Below, piece by piece: positions 5,018 through 12,323 of a stretch of 12,715 nucleotides of DNA. Position 1 is the stretch's first letter. Each line of letters opens with the position of its first letter. Under the pieces are notes generated by a model. It did not search any database and was not told where the DNA came from. It saw only the letters and a list, made by a program, of their open reading frames with translations. Source of the DNA: JBEKYD01 sp049509915 (lineage in GTDB: Bacteria > Acidobacteriota > Terriglobia > Bryobacterales > Bryobacteraceae); contig JBEKZL010000391.1 in assembly GCA_049509915.1 (NCBI GenBank), forward strand, positions 1 to 12,715, written 5' to 3'. A program made the translations under genes and the position numbers.

Positions 5018-8000
5018 ATGAATCGAACCCGCGCTATCTTCTCGTTGTTGGCAACCATCCTGGTATTCGCCGCGGCAGGCACCGGCTCGGCGCAAACCTC
5101 ATCGATTACGATTACCAACCCAGGCTTCGAGACGCTCCCGGCCAACCCGAACTGGATCAATTGCGCCGGCAATGGAGGGCCTGGCAGTGGAGGGGCCGGC
5201 TGCCGCGATACATTGGACGGCAACGTACCTGGATGGATCGCCTCCAACAGCACGTCCATCGGACTCTTTCAGCCGGGTCCCAATTACTTCGCTGTTCCCA
5301 TGCCCGCCGCCGAAGGACTGACGAGTGTACAGGTCAACAGCGGCACCCTCTCCCAGGTGCTAAGCACAGCCCTCCAGGTTTCCACCGTCTACACCCTTCA
5401 GGTGGACTTTGGTCGGCGCCTGGACAACCTCTATCCGTCGCCGCCTCCCACCGCGAAACTGTATGCCGGCGCCACCCTGATCGCCTCCGCCGCCGGGTCC
5501 CAGCCGCCCCTGGGAGGTTGGACGACCTGGACCGGGACCTACACCTCGACCGCGTCGGATCCGCTGGCCGGCCAAGCCCTCAAAATCGTATTGGGCACGA
5601 CTTCTCCCCAGGCCGATTTCGACAATGTGCGGCTGGCCGCCGCGCCGGCGGGTACTACAACAGGCACCTTGTTTACCTACAACGGATTTGCGAACACGGC
5701 TGGCCTCACGCTGATCGGCAATGCGGCCATAGCCTCGACGGCGGATGGGCCAGTGCTCCGGTTAACTCCGGCAGCCAGCAGCCAGAGCGGGGCTGCATAC
5801 AACACTACGCCGGTTACGCTCGGAAACAACGCCACCTTCAGCACCAGCTTCCAGTTTCGTTTTACCAATCCGGGCGGCCAGGACCCGGCCGACGGAATCA
5901 CCTTCGTCGTGGGGACGAGCACGACAGGCTTGGGGGGCTACGGTGTTGGCATGGGTTACCAAGGCGTCGGCGGCAACAGCGTCGCTATCGAGTTCGACAC
6001 CTTCAACAACGCCGGTTACGGTCTCCCCAACAACGACGGCAACAGCAGCAATCATGTTTCCATCGACACCAACGGCAATCTGACGAATACCGACCTTACC
6101 AACGTGTACGGCAACGGGTCCTGCGGGTTTGCCAACGGCACCCCAGCCCAGAACCCCAATACGGCGCCCGGTTGCATGTCGAATGGGGACTTGTGGACGG
6201 CCAACATAAGCTACAACGGTTCGACCCTGACAGTCACAGTCACCGACCCGGCGGAGACGTCGAGTTTCACCGCCATCAACAACTATCCCATCAATCTTGC
6301 GTCGCTCCTCGGCCAGAACACCGCCTACGTCGGCTTTACGGCAGGCACCGGCGGAGGATGGGAAAATCACGACATCGTAAATTGGACATTCGCCAATACG
6401 GCGCAAAGTGCCTGCACCTATTCGCTTTCCCCAACCGGCGCCTCGCCCGGTGCCGCCGCGGCCACCGGAACCGTAACGGTGACGGCGGGGACCGGTTGCC
6501 CCTGGACGGCGGCGAGCAACGCCAGTTGGATTACGATCAGCGCCGGCGCCAGCGGCTCCGGCAACGGCACGGTGACCTACAGCGTGGCCGCCAACACGGG
6601 TGCGGCGCGTACCGGCACCCTGACGATTGCGGGCGCCACCTTCACCGTTTCCCAGGCGGCCGCGGCCGCGAGCGGCTGCTCGTACAACGTCAACCCCACC
6701 AACATTCACGCCACCGCGGCAGGGCTCGGCAACACGCTGCTGGTTTCGACGAACAGCGGGTGCGCCTGGACGGCCAGCGCGCCTTCGGGAGTGAGTTGGA
6801 TCACGCTGAATCCGGTTTCCGGCAGCGGCTCGGGCGCGGTGGGCTATTCGATTGCGGCCAACACCGGCGCGGCGCGCAGCACCACCATTACGGTGGCCGG
6901 CGTGGCCGTGACGGTGTCGCAGGATGCCTCCGTAAGCTGCACCAATACGTTGAGCGCCACCAGCAGCCTCCCGATTTCGGGAGTGGGCGGAGTGGGAACC
7001 GTGGGGGTAACGGTGACGGGAACCGGCTGCCCGGCCTGGAGCGTGGCGACGCCTCCGGTCGCCTGGGTGCATGTACCTGCCGCCAGCGGCTCCACTTCCA
7101 GCGGCACGGTGAGCTACAGCGTGGATTCCAATCCCACGTCTTCCAGCCGCAGCGCCACCCTCACCATCGCTAACCAGAGCTACACCGTGCAACAAAACGC
7201 GGCTCCCTGCACCTACGCGCTGGCGTCTTCCACGAGCGGCACGCTGGCCGCGGCCGGCGCCAGTGGAAGTTTTCAGGTGATCGCGACCGGGCCCGCCTCT
7301 ACCTGGACAATCGTCCTGCCCAGGATTCATGTGATTTCAGCCCTGAACGCCATGGGCCCGGGCGTGGTGAATTACACGGTGGATCCAAACAACACCACAT
7401 CCTCGCGCAGCCTGGCGTTGACGTTGAATGGCAAGAATCCGGCCACCACCCTCACTTACACCGTAAACCAAGCCGCGGGTGCGGCCAACACCGCCCCCGG
7501 GCCGATCGTGAACCCGAACGGGATCGTGAACGCGGCCAGCTTTATCTCGGCCAGCCTCCCGGCAGGCTCCATCGCCCAGGGGTCGTTCTTTTCCATCTTC
7601 GGCAATGGGTTGGGGCCGGCCAATCCCGGGCTCAGCGCCACCAGCTATCCGCTGGGCGCCAGCCTGGGCGGCGTGACCGTGAAGGTTACGCAGGGTTCGA
7701 CCTCGGTGAATGCCATTCCGGTGTTTGTGGCGCAATACCAGATCAACGCGGTGATGCCTTCCAACACCCCGGCCGGTACGGTGCAGGTGACGGTGAGCTA
7801 TGGCGGCCTCAGCAGCGCGCCGGCCGCCGTGCAGGTGGTGCCGTCGAACTTCGGCGCGTTCACGGTGTCTGGCGGGCGCGGGCCCGGAATCGTGCAAAAC
7901 TATGTCTCGGCCACCCAGACGCCGCTCAACATGACCAATCTGACCGCGGCTCCGGGCGATACCGTAATCCTGTGGGGCACGGGGCTGGGGCCCTTGCCGG

Positions 8001-9151
8001 CAGGCGATTCCGATACGCAGCCGGTGCCGGCGGGCTCGCTGCCGGTATCGGTGCAGGTGCTGTTGGGCGACTTGACGATCCAACCTGCTTACGCGGGGCG
8101 CGCGCCGGGACTGGCAGGCGTGGACCAGATCGACTTCCAGCTTCCCACTAACGCGACCCTGGGCTGCTACGTTCCCTTGCAGGTGGTGGTGAACGGCAAT
8201 GCCAGCAACACGGTGACGATGGCCATCAACAACAATCGCCAGCCCTGTTCGGACGCCAGTCCTTTCAGCGCCACCTCGCGCAGCGGCGGCAAGAACGCCA
8301 GCATCGGCCTGGTGCGCTTGTCTTACACCGATCCCACCAACGAGCTGAAAATCGGCAATGGAACGGTGGATCTCGCGATGGCGACGTTCAACCAGTCGGC
8401 CGGAGTCGGCGATCTTGGGTTCTCCCTGTTCGCTTCTCTCCCGCCGGTGAACACCTGTACCTACTACAACAATGTCGGTAGTTTGAACGGCCTGCTCGGC
8501 GGACAAATGCCATCCTCTGCCAGTGGCACGACGCCTTTGGACGCGGGGCCCACCATTACCATTCAGGGCCCGAACGGGACCGAAGGCGCATCGTATTCGG
8601 ATTCGAGCGCGCAGGTCAGCCCGTACTTGGGGGTGCTCGGCACCGGAGGTGGATGGACGGCCCTTGGCCTGGGGCCGAACACGCCCTTCCTGGACCCGGG
8701 CACCTATACGGTCTCCGGAGCCGGCGGGAAGGACGTGGGCCCCTTCCAATACACCATGCAGATTCCGGCCGGGGCGGTCTGGACCAACGATTCGATCACC
8801 GCCATCGACCATACCAAGGGGCTGACCATCCAATGGAGCGGCGGCAATCCGTCGACCCAGGCGGTGGCAATCGTCGGCTACGCCAGCAATCCGGCTACGA
8901 ACGTGTCGGGCGCGTTTGCGTGTCTCTCCGACATCGCCCCGCGGAGTTTCACCGTGCCGTCCAACTTCCTGGCCAACCTGCCGGCGACGCCCACCCCCAA
9001 TCCGGGCGACGCCATCTCGGCCCTGCTGTTCGTGACCGTGCCCAACGCCGGCCAGTTCGTCAACTTCAGCACCAGCGCGCCCCCCCCGCTCGATAGCGGC
9101 CTGGGGTATTACGCGGTCGGTGAGCTAAGGAACAACGTGGCGTTCCAGTAG
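5018..9151 (+). CDS. Secreted lectin/BACON/TIGR03437 multidomain protein, 1,377 aa
   Basis: A signal peptide (MNRTRAIFSLLATILVF, then AAAGTGSA before Q26) is followed by five parts. (1) A beta-sandwich-like region to about residue 215, opening ITNPGFE and closing QADFDNVRL, as in carbohydrate-binding or PEP-CTERM-type modules. (2) An L-type (legume) lectin-like domain at about 217-461, with SFQFRF, ADGITFVV, VAIEFDTFNNAG, SSNHVSID and the closing HDIVNWTF. The EFDTF and NHVSID stretches sit where such lectins hold Ca/Mn ligands. (3) Four BACON repeats at about 464-548, 552-637, 638-728 and 730-821, each starting near a Cys and most with a W-[TS]-A and SWI pattern. (4) TIGR03437 at about 835-1,072 (GIVNAASF, FSIFGNGLGP, VILWGTGLGPL, GVDQIDFQLP). 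(5) A tail of about 305 residues that I cannot place. It is probably exported and binds glycans; no catalytic domain is seen. No membrane anchor or sorting signal is visible at the C-terminus. It is likely controlled with the divergent 4,882 gene. Confidence 0.85.
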   Translation: MNRTRAIFSLLATILVFAAAGTGSAQTSSITITNPGFETLPANPNWINCAGNGGPGSGGAGCRDTLDGNVPGWIASNSTSIGLFQPGPNYFAVPMPAAEGLTSVQVNSGTLSQVLSTALQVSTVYTLQVDFGRRLDNLYPSPPPTAKLYAGATLIASAAGSQPPLGGWTTWTGTYTSTASDPLAGQALKIVLGTTSPQADFDNVRLAAAPAGTTTGTLFTYNGFANTAGLTLIGNAAIASTADGPVLRLTPAASSQSGAAYNTTPVTLGNNATFSTSFQFRFTNPGGQDPADGITFVVGTSTTGLGGYGVGMGYQGVGGNSVAIEFDTFNNAGYGLPNNDGNSSNHVSIDTNGNLTNTDLTNVYGNGSCGFANGTPAQNPNTAPGCMSNGDLWTANISYNGSTLTVTVTDPAETSSFTAINNYPINLASLLGQNTAYVGFTAGTGGGWENHDIVNWTFANTAQSACTYSLSPTGASPGAAAATGTVTVTAGTGCPWTAASNASWITISAGASGSGNGTVTYSVAANTGAARTGTLTIAGATFTVSQAAAAASGCSYNVNPTNIHATAAGLGNTLLVSTNSGCAWTASAPSGVSWITLNPVSGSGSGAVGYSIAANTGAARSTTITVAGVAVTVSQDASVSCTNTLSATSSLPISGVGGVGTVGVTVTGTGCPAWSVATPPVAWVHVPAASGSTSSGTVSYSVDSNPTSSSRSATLTIANQSYTVQQNAAPCTYALASSTSGTLAAAGASGSFQVIATGPASTWTIVLPRIHVISALNAMGPGVVNYTVDPNNTTSSRSLALTLNGKNPATTLTYTVNQAAGAANTAPGPIVNPNGIVNAASFISASLPAGSIAQGSFFSIFGNGLGPANPGLSATSYPLGASLGGVTVKVTQGSTSVNAIPVFVAQYQINAVMPSNTPAGTVQVTVSYGGLSSAPAAVQVVPSNFGAFTVSGGRGPGIVQNYVSATQTPLNMTNLTAAPGDTVILWGTGLGPLPAGDSDTQPVPAGSLPVSVQVLLGDLTIQPAYAGRAPGLAGVDQIDFQLPTNATLGCYVPLQVVVNGNASNTVTMAINNNRQPCSDASPFSATSRSGGKNASIGLVRLSYTDPTNELKIGNGTVDLAMATFNQSAGVGDLGFSLFASLPPVNTCTYYNNVGSLNGLLGGQMPSSASGTTPLDAGPTITIQGPNGTEGASYSDSSAQVSPYLGVLGTGGGWTALGLGPNTPFLDPGTYTVSGAGGKDVGPFQYTMQIPAGAVWTNDSITAIDHTKGLTIQWSGGNPSTQAVAIVGYASNPATNVSGAFACLSDIAPRSFTVPSNFLANLPATPTPNPGDAISALLFVTVPNAGQFVNFSTSAPPPLDSGLGYYAVGELRNNVAFQ

Positions 9152-9243
9152 ATCGGTTCGAATCGAAGGGCGGTGCAGCCGGTGCTGAGCCGTGAGCCAA
9201 GGCGGCGTACCCGCTCGAAGCGCGGACCGGAGACAATAGAACC

Positions 9244-10461
9244 GTGAAGCGCTCCGGATTTGCGGACCTGCCTTTGCACGGCGGACATTTGCCTGCCTGG
9301 CTCGCCGATCGGATGACGCAGCTTGGGACGGCGATCGTCGAGAGCATTCTCCTCCACTACGGTCATTCGGCATTTCTTTCGCGCCTCAGCGATCCGTATT
9401 GGTTTCAGGCGCTTGGGTCGGTCATGGGGATGGACTGGCACTCCTCCGGCATCACCACGTCGGTGATCGGCGCGCTGAAGCGGGGGCTCAATCCGCGTGC
9501 GTCGGAACTGGGGCTGTACGTCTGCGGTGGACGCGGGCGGCATTCCCGCAATACGCCGGCCGAACTGCGTGCCATCGCGGAGAGCCAGGGCCTCGATGGC
9601 GACGCGCTGGTCCGTACCAGCCGCCTCACCGCCAAGATCGACAACAACTGCATCGCCGACGGGTTTCAGATTTACCTGCACTCGTTCATCGTCGCCGTCA
9701 GTGGCGAGTGGTCCATCGTGCAGCAGGGGCTCAACGATCGATCCGGCCTCGCGCGCCGCTACCACTGGCATTCCGCCAATGTACGCGACTTCGTGGCCGA
9801 TCCCCACACCGGCATCGCCGGCGCGCATCAGGGCACAATAATGAACCTCGTGGATGCCCATGCCGCGCCCGCCCAGGGCGCGCTGATTGCCATCGCGAAC
9901 GCGCCTCCCGATATCACCCTGCGGGAGGTTCGCCGTCTCGCCATGCCCCGGCATCATGACGTGCGCGCCCAGGACGTGGACCTGAAGCGTCTCGGCGCCG
10001 TACTGGCAGTCGCCTACGAGCGCGACCTGAAGAGCTTCGCCGATCTGCTGCTGGTCGAAAACCTCGGCCCGCGCACCCTCCAGACGCTGGCGCTCATCGC
10101 CGAAGTGGTCCACGGGACGCCCGTCCGCTTCTCCGACCCCGCGCGCTTTTCATTCGCCCTGGGCGGCAAGGACGGCCATCCGTTCCCCGTTCCGCTGAAG
10201 TCCTACGACGAATCGATCGCCTTGCTGCGCCGCTCGCTCGATAAGGCCAAACTGGATGGCGGCGCCAAGCTCGAAGGCTTCCGCCGTCTCGACCGTTTCG
10301 TGAAGGTAGTCGAGCGTCAGATCGAGCCCGAAGCGGACTTCGACGCAGTCCTGCGGCACGAGCGCGCTATCTCGCCCGCACTGAATGGCCGCACCGTGTT
10401 CGACGACAAACGCCCGCAGCCCAAGCCGGCGCCGCGGCAGATGAGTCTATGGGATCTGTAA
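9244..10461 (+). CDS. DUF763 family protein, 405 aa
   Basis: The product matches DUF763, a family of unknown function in archaea and scattered bacteria. The opening RSGFADLPLHGGHLPAWL, SDPYWFQALGSVMGMDWHSS (residues 49-68), VCGGRGRHSRNTP and KIDNNCIADGFQIYLHSFIV (131-150) are its typical blocks. Residues about 262-292 (SFADLLLVENLGPRTLQTLA) resemble a helix-hairpin-helix, suggesting nucleic-acid contact; this is inference. The last residues, RQMSLWDL, resemble the QL[SD]LF sliding-clamp-binding motif, preceded by a Lys/Pro-rich flexible linker. The start is GTG 9,244, with GGAG eleven bases upstream; the family normally begins a few residues before R-[ST]-G. The length is normal. No signal peptide or membrane helix is seen, so it is cytoplasmic. 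The last 15 bp overlap the convergent nuclease gene. Confidence 0.85.
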   Translation: MKRSGFADLPLHGGHLPAWLADRMTQLGTAIVESILLHYGHSAFLSRLSDPYWFQALGSVMGMDWHSSGITTSVIGALKRGLNPRASELGLYVCGGRGRHSRNTPAELRAIAESQGLDGDALVRTSRLTAKIDNNCIADGFQIYLHSFIVAVSGEWSIVQQGLNDRSGLARRYHWHSANVRDFVADPHTGIAGAHQGTIMNLVDAHAAPAQGALIAIANAPPDITLREVRRLAMPRHHDVRAQDVDLKRLGAVLAVAYERDLKSFADLLLVENLGPRTLQTLALIAEVVHGTPVRFSDPARFSFALGGKDGHPFPVPLKSYDESIALLRRSLDKAKLDGGAKLEGFRRLDRFVKVVERQIEPEADFDAVLRHERAISPALNGRTVFDDKRPQPKPAPRQMSLWDL

Positions 10462-11835
10462 AGCCAACCGGCTCGGCCTGACCCGGTGCACCAGCACCGA
10501 AAGCGACCCGAGGTCTTCGGGCGTCGGCCTTTCTGGCATCCGCAGATCAACCTTGTAGAAATCCGCGACTCGGACGGCATCGTTGATAAGCTCCTCGTAC
10601 CCAGGGAACCAAGCGGGCAATTCGCCTGTCAGTCGCGCGTTCAGCAGCGTCACTGACCTCTCGAGGTCGTAGAGCTCAAACACGCCGGAGCGATACGCGA
10701 CCTTGACGGCGCGAATGAACTTCTGGGCAGCGTGGACATCCGCGCCTGCCCAGCGTCTCTCGAAGTGCACAGAGCCCGGTCCTGAGGACCGGGCAATCAG
10801 CGACACGCAGAATGGCAGGGCGCCCGAACTCACTAGTTCCGACTCCTCTTGGCCGCTGCGCGTGGCTTTGAGCTTGATGTATTCATACACGACAACATCC
10901 GCGCCGGACCCGAACGTGAGGCGCGCGAGCAGCGAAGGCAGCGCACCGGCAACAGGGCCGATGAACAGAGTTGCGCCCTGTATCTGATCTTTGGGCGGCA
11001 GGAGGAATGCGAAATCGCTGGTGTAGTCCTGCAGTTCTCCCGGGCCGATTATTTGCGCATGGCCGCTCCGCATGAGTTCCCTCATCTTGTCTACGCCCTT
11101 GCCCGTCAGCGTGAACTGCGCTTTGGGCGGATTCAACTTTAGGGCTTCAGCGTCCCGCGCAAACACGTCAACGATCTTCGTCCCGTCGGATATCGACGCG
11201 ATTTGGCCGAGCCGTGGCTGGTCCACCGCGGGACTGAGGTTCCGCCGATACCTGACCTCGTAAGCGAAGCGGGCGTCCTCGCGCTCGAGACGTTTCAAGT
11301 ATAGGTCGAGATTCCCGGCATTCAGCGTGGCAAGTTCCTCCGTCGATAACCGTTTCGTCTTGGTGACCGTCTCCAGGAACGCGGTCAGATCAGCGACGGC
11401 GTGAGGAAAAAACACCTCCCGAATCGTGCTCCGGTAGAAAAGCTCCTGAACGATGTCGCAGGCTTGCATGAGGCCGAGATCGAGGCGGCCGGCATATGAG
11501 CACTCCAGGCGCTTGAACCAGCGATGCGCACCGGCATCCATGTCCACTGAGAGGCAGAGCACCCAGCGGCGCGGCTCGTGCTTGAGCGCCCGCTTCAAGG
11601 ACGCGCGGATCTGGTCCCTCTGATGCTTCGCGACACCGTTCGGGAACGCCTTGCATTGCCAGATCGTCGGGCCGGAATCCAGATGCCCCGAGAAAAGATC
11701 CAGCCCCTCGTCCCCCGCCGCTCCGTCCGCATGGCGAATCTCGGCCCCGGGAAAACGGGCCTTGACGAGGTGGAAACAGAGCTTTTCGAATGTGTCAGGA
11801 TCGAGCTATTTCAGGCGTTGGTATAGAGAATACAC
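10447..11835 (-). pseudogene. Mrr-like PD-(D/E)XK nuclease protein with amber codon at position 10
   Basis: In one frame from GTG 11,835 the strand encodes MYSLYQRLK, then TAG (11,808-11,806), then LDPDTFEKLCFHLVKARFPG, DGAAGDEGLDLF, TIWQCKAFPNGVAKHQRDQI and about 385 further uninterrupted residues. The first part is a restriction-endonuclease-like fold of Mrr type: E17 of FEKLC, D46 of GLDLF, and Q60/K62 of WQCK form the catalytic signature. The remaining roughly 300 residues (for example PPKAQFTLTGKGVDKMRELM and FLLPPKDQIQGATLFIGPVA) are not recognised; this part may sense or bind a target. After the TAG no ATG, GTG or TTG occurs until the TTG at 11,598 (codon 80), which would give a 383-residue protein lacking the nuclease. 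So this is either a nonsense-inactivated gene, a readthrough gene, or a gene with a non-standard start. Homologues in Acidobacteria are probably intact. Confidence 0.7.
11806..11808 (-). other. In-frame amber (TAG) codon interrupting the nuclease gene
   Basis: The minus strand reads CGC CTG AAA TAG CTC GAT CCT GAC. The protein on both sides (SLYQRLK and LDPDTFEKLCFHL) is coherent in the same frame, so a substitution rather than an indel explains the stop. Confidence 0.75.
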
Positions 11836-11911
11836 CGGAGGACGAGGGCATTCTAGCAAGTTTCCCTTTCGCTCGGGTCGGAAAGAGTATACACGGAAAG
11901 AGCATGCCGAA
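11836..11911. promoter_or_regulatory. Short stretch with possible -10 elements for the nuclease gene
   Basis: On the minus strand TAGAAT (11,855-11,850) and TATACT (11,891-11,886) look like -10 hexamers. Neither has a good -35 at 16-18 bases. The first would start transcription a few bases before GTG 11,835, and no Shine-Dalgarno sequence precedes that codon. Confidence 0.25.
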
Positions 11912-12053
11912 TCACTGACGGGCATTCGCGCCGCCGAACATCCACCGAAACCAACTCATCTCCTCACGTATCCGGATCGCCTTGACCGGCGCTACCGCGG
12001 CCGCCCGCCGCGCTGGCACCAGACAGGCTACCGCCGCCGTCTGGGCATTTCCA
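11912..12053 (-). pseudogene. C-terminal scrap of a MacB/FtsX-type (ADOP-like) permease
   Basis: The minus strand ends an open frame with NAQTAAVACLVPARRAAAVA, PVKAIRIREE and MSWFRWMFGGANARQ before TGA at 11,912. The pattern ACLVPARRAAAVAPVKAIR is the C-terminal signature of MacB/FtsX-family permeases ('A-W-PARRA--VDP--ALR'), which are abundant in Acidobacteria as orphan duplicated permeases. Only the last transmembrane end and the PARRA loop remain, and the residues upstream of about 12,053 (RDRRVTRATAQKP) are not permease-like. It is therefore a remnant. The assignment is by eye. Confidence 0.4.
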
Positions 12054-12180
12054 GGCTTCTGAGCCGTTGCTCGTGTGACACGCCGGTCACGGTAAGCGGT
12101 TCCCACAAGTCGTTTGCGTCCGCCGCTTTCTGGTTCGTCCACGAGCCGTGCTCAACGGCCCGGTGAGCGCCTGAGTTCTC
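12054..12180. other. Stretch without an identifiable gene
   Basis: Both strands have short open frames here, but their residues are Arg- and Pro-rich and do not resemble known proteins. One minus-strand frame gives DANDLWEPLTVTGVSHEQRL, which looks protein-like but has no start and stops after about 30 residues. I see no promoter, terminator or RNA gene. Confidence 0.3.
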
Positions 12181-12300
12181 TCGCGGCGGGCGGAGAGGAA
12201 GTCGGCGGATGGTGCCCGCGTTAGATTAGAGACTGCGGCCGCAGCCCAAGTCAAGTCAGGGCCGCAGCAGATGAGCCTCTGGAATCACCCAAGGGAGTAA
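12181..12300 (+). pseudogene. Second QMSLW-ending protein tail, remnant
   Basis: One plus frame reads SRRAERKSADGARVRLETAA, AAQVKSGPQQMSLWNHPRE and then TAA at 12,298-12,300. There is no start codon nearby. Bases 12,262-12,282 match 10,432-10,452 of the DUF763 3' end at 18 of 21 positions. Two of the three differences are synonymous (AGT/AGC and CTA/CTC), so the similarity is at protein level. A shared GCAGCCCAAG upstream of the motif (10,416 and 12,241) strengthens homology, with a 5-bp length difference between. It is best read as the leftover C-terminus of another DUF763-like gene, or of another protein with the same clamp-binding tail. Confidence 0.4.
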
Positions 12301-12323
12301 GGTATTATGCGTGGTGCGACCGT

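Noticed and set aside
5161..7173. Plus-strand open frame of 670 codons inside the secreted-protein gene
   Set aside because: Arg/Gln/His-rich frame shadow of a GC-rich gene; no domains and no start signal.
5762..7330. Minus-strand open frame of 522 codons opposite the secreted-protein gene
   Set aside because: Gly/Arg/Ala-rich antisense shadow caused by the codon bias of the plus-strand gene.
7337..8833. Minus-strand open frame of 498 codons
   Set aside because: Same type of antisense shadow, rich in Arg, His and Gly, with no recognisable domain.
9155..9171. GGTTCGAATC, resembling a tRNA T-loop
   Set aside because: The flanking bases do not form a T-stem, and the region 5' of it is the end of a coding sequence, so no tRNA body fits. 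It is only a short imperfect palindrome.
9109..10113. Minus-strand open frame of 334 codons opposite DUF763
   Set aside because: The plus-strand frame matches the DUF763 family along its whole length, so this one is a shadow.
10432..12282. Recent att-site or target-site duplication flanking the nuclease block
   Set aside because: The 21-bp similarity has differences mostly at synonymous positions, which points to diverged protein-coding homology rather than an exact site duplication. No integrase or transposase is present between the copies.
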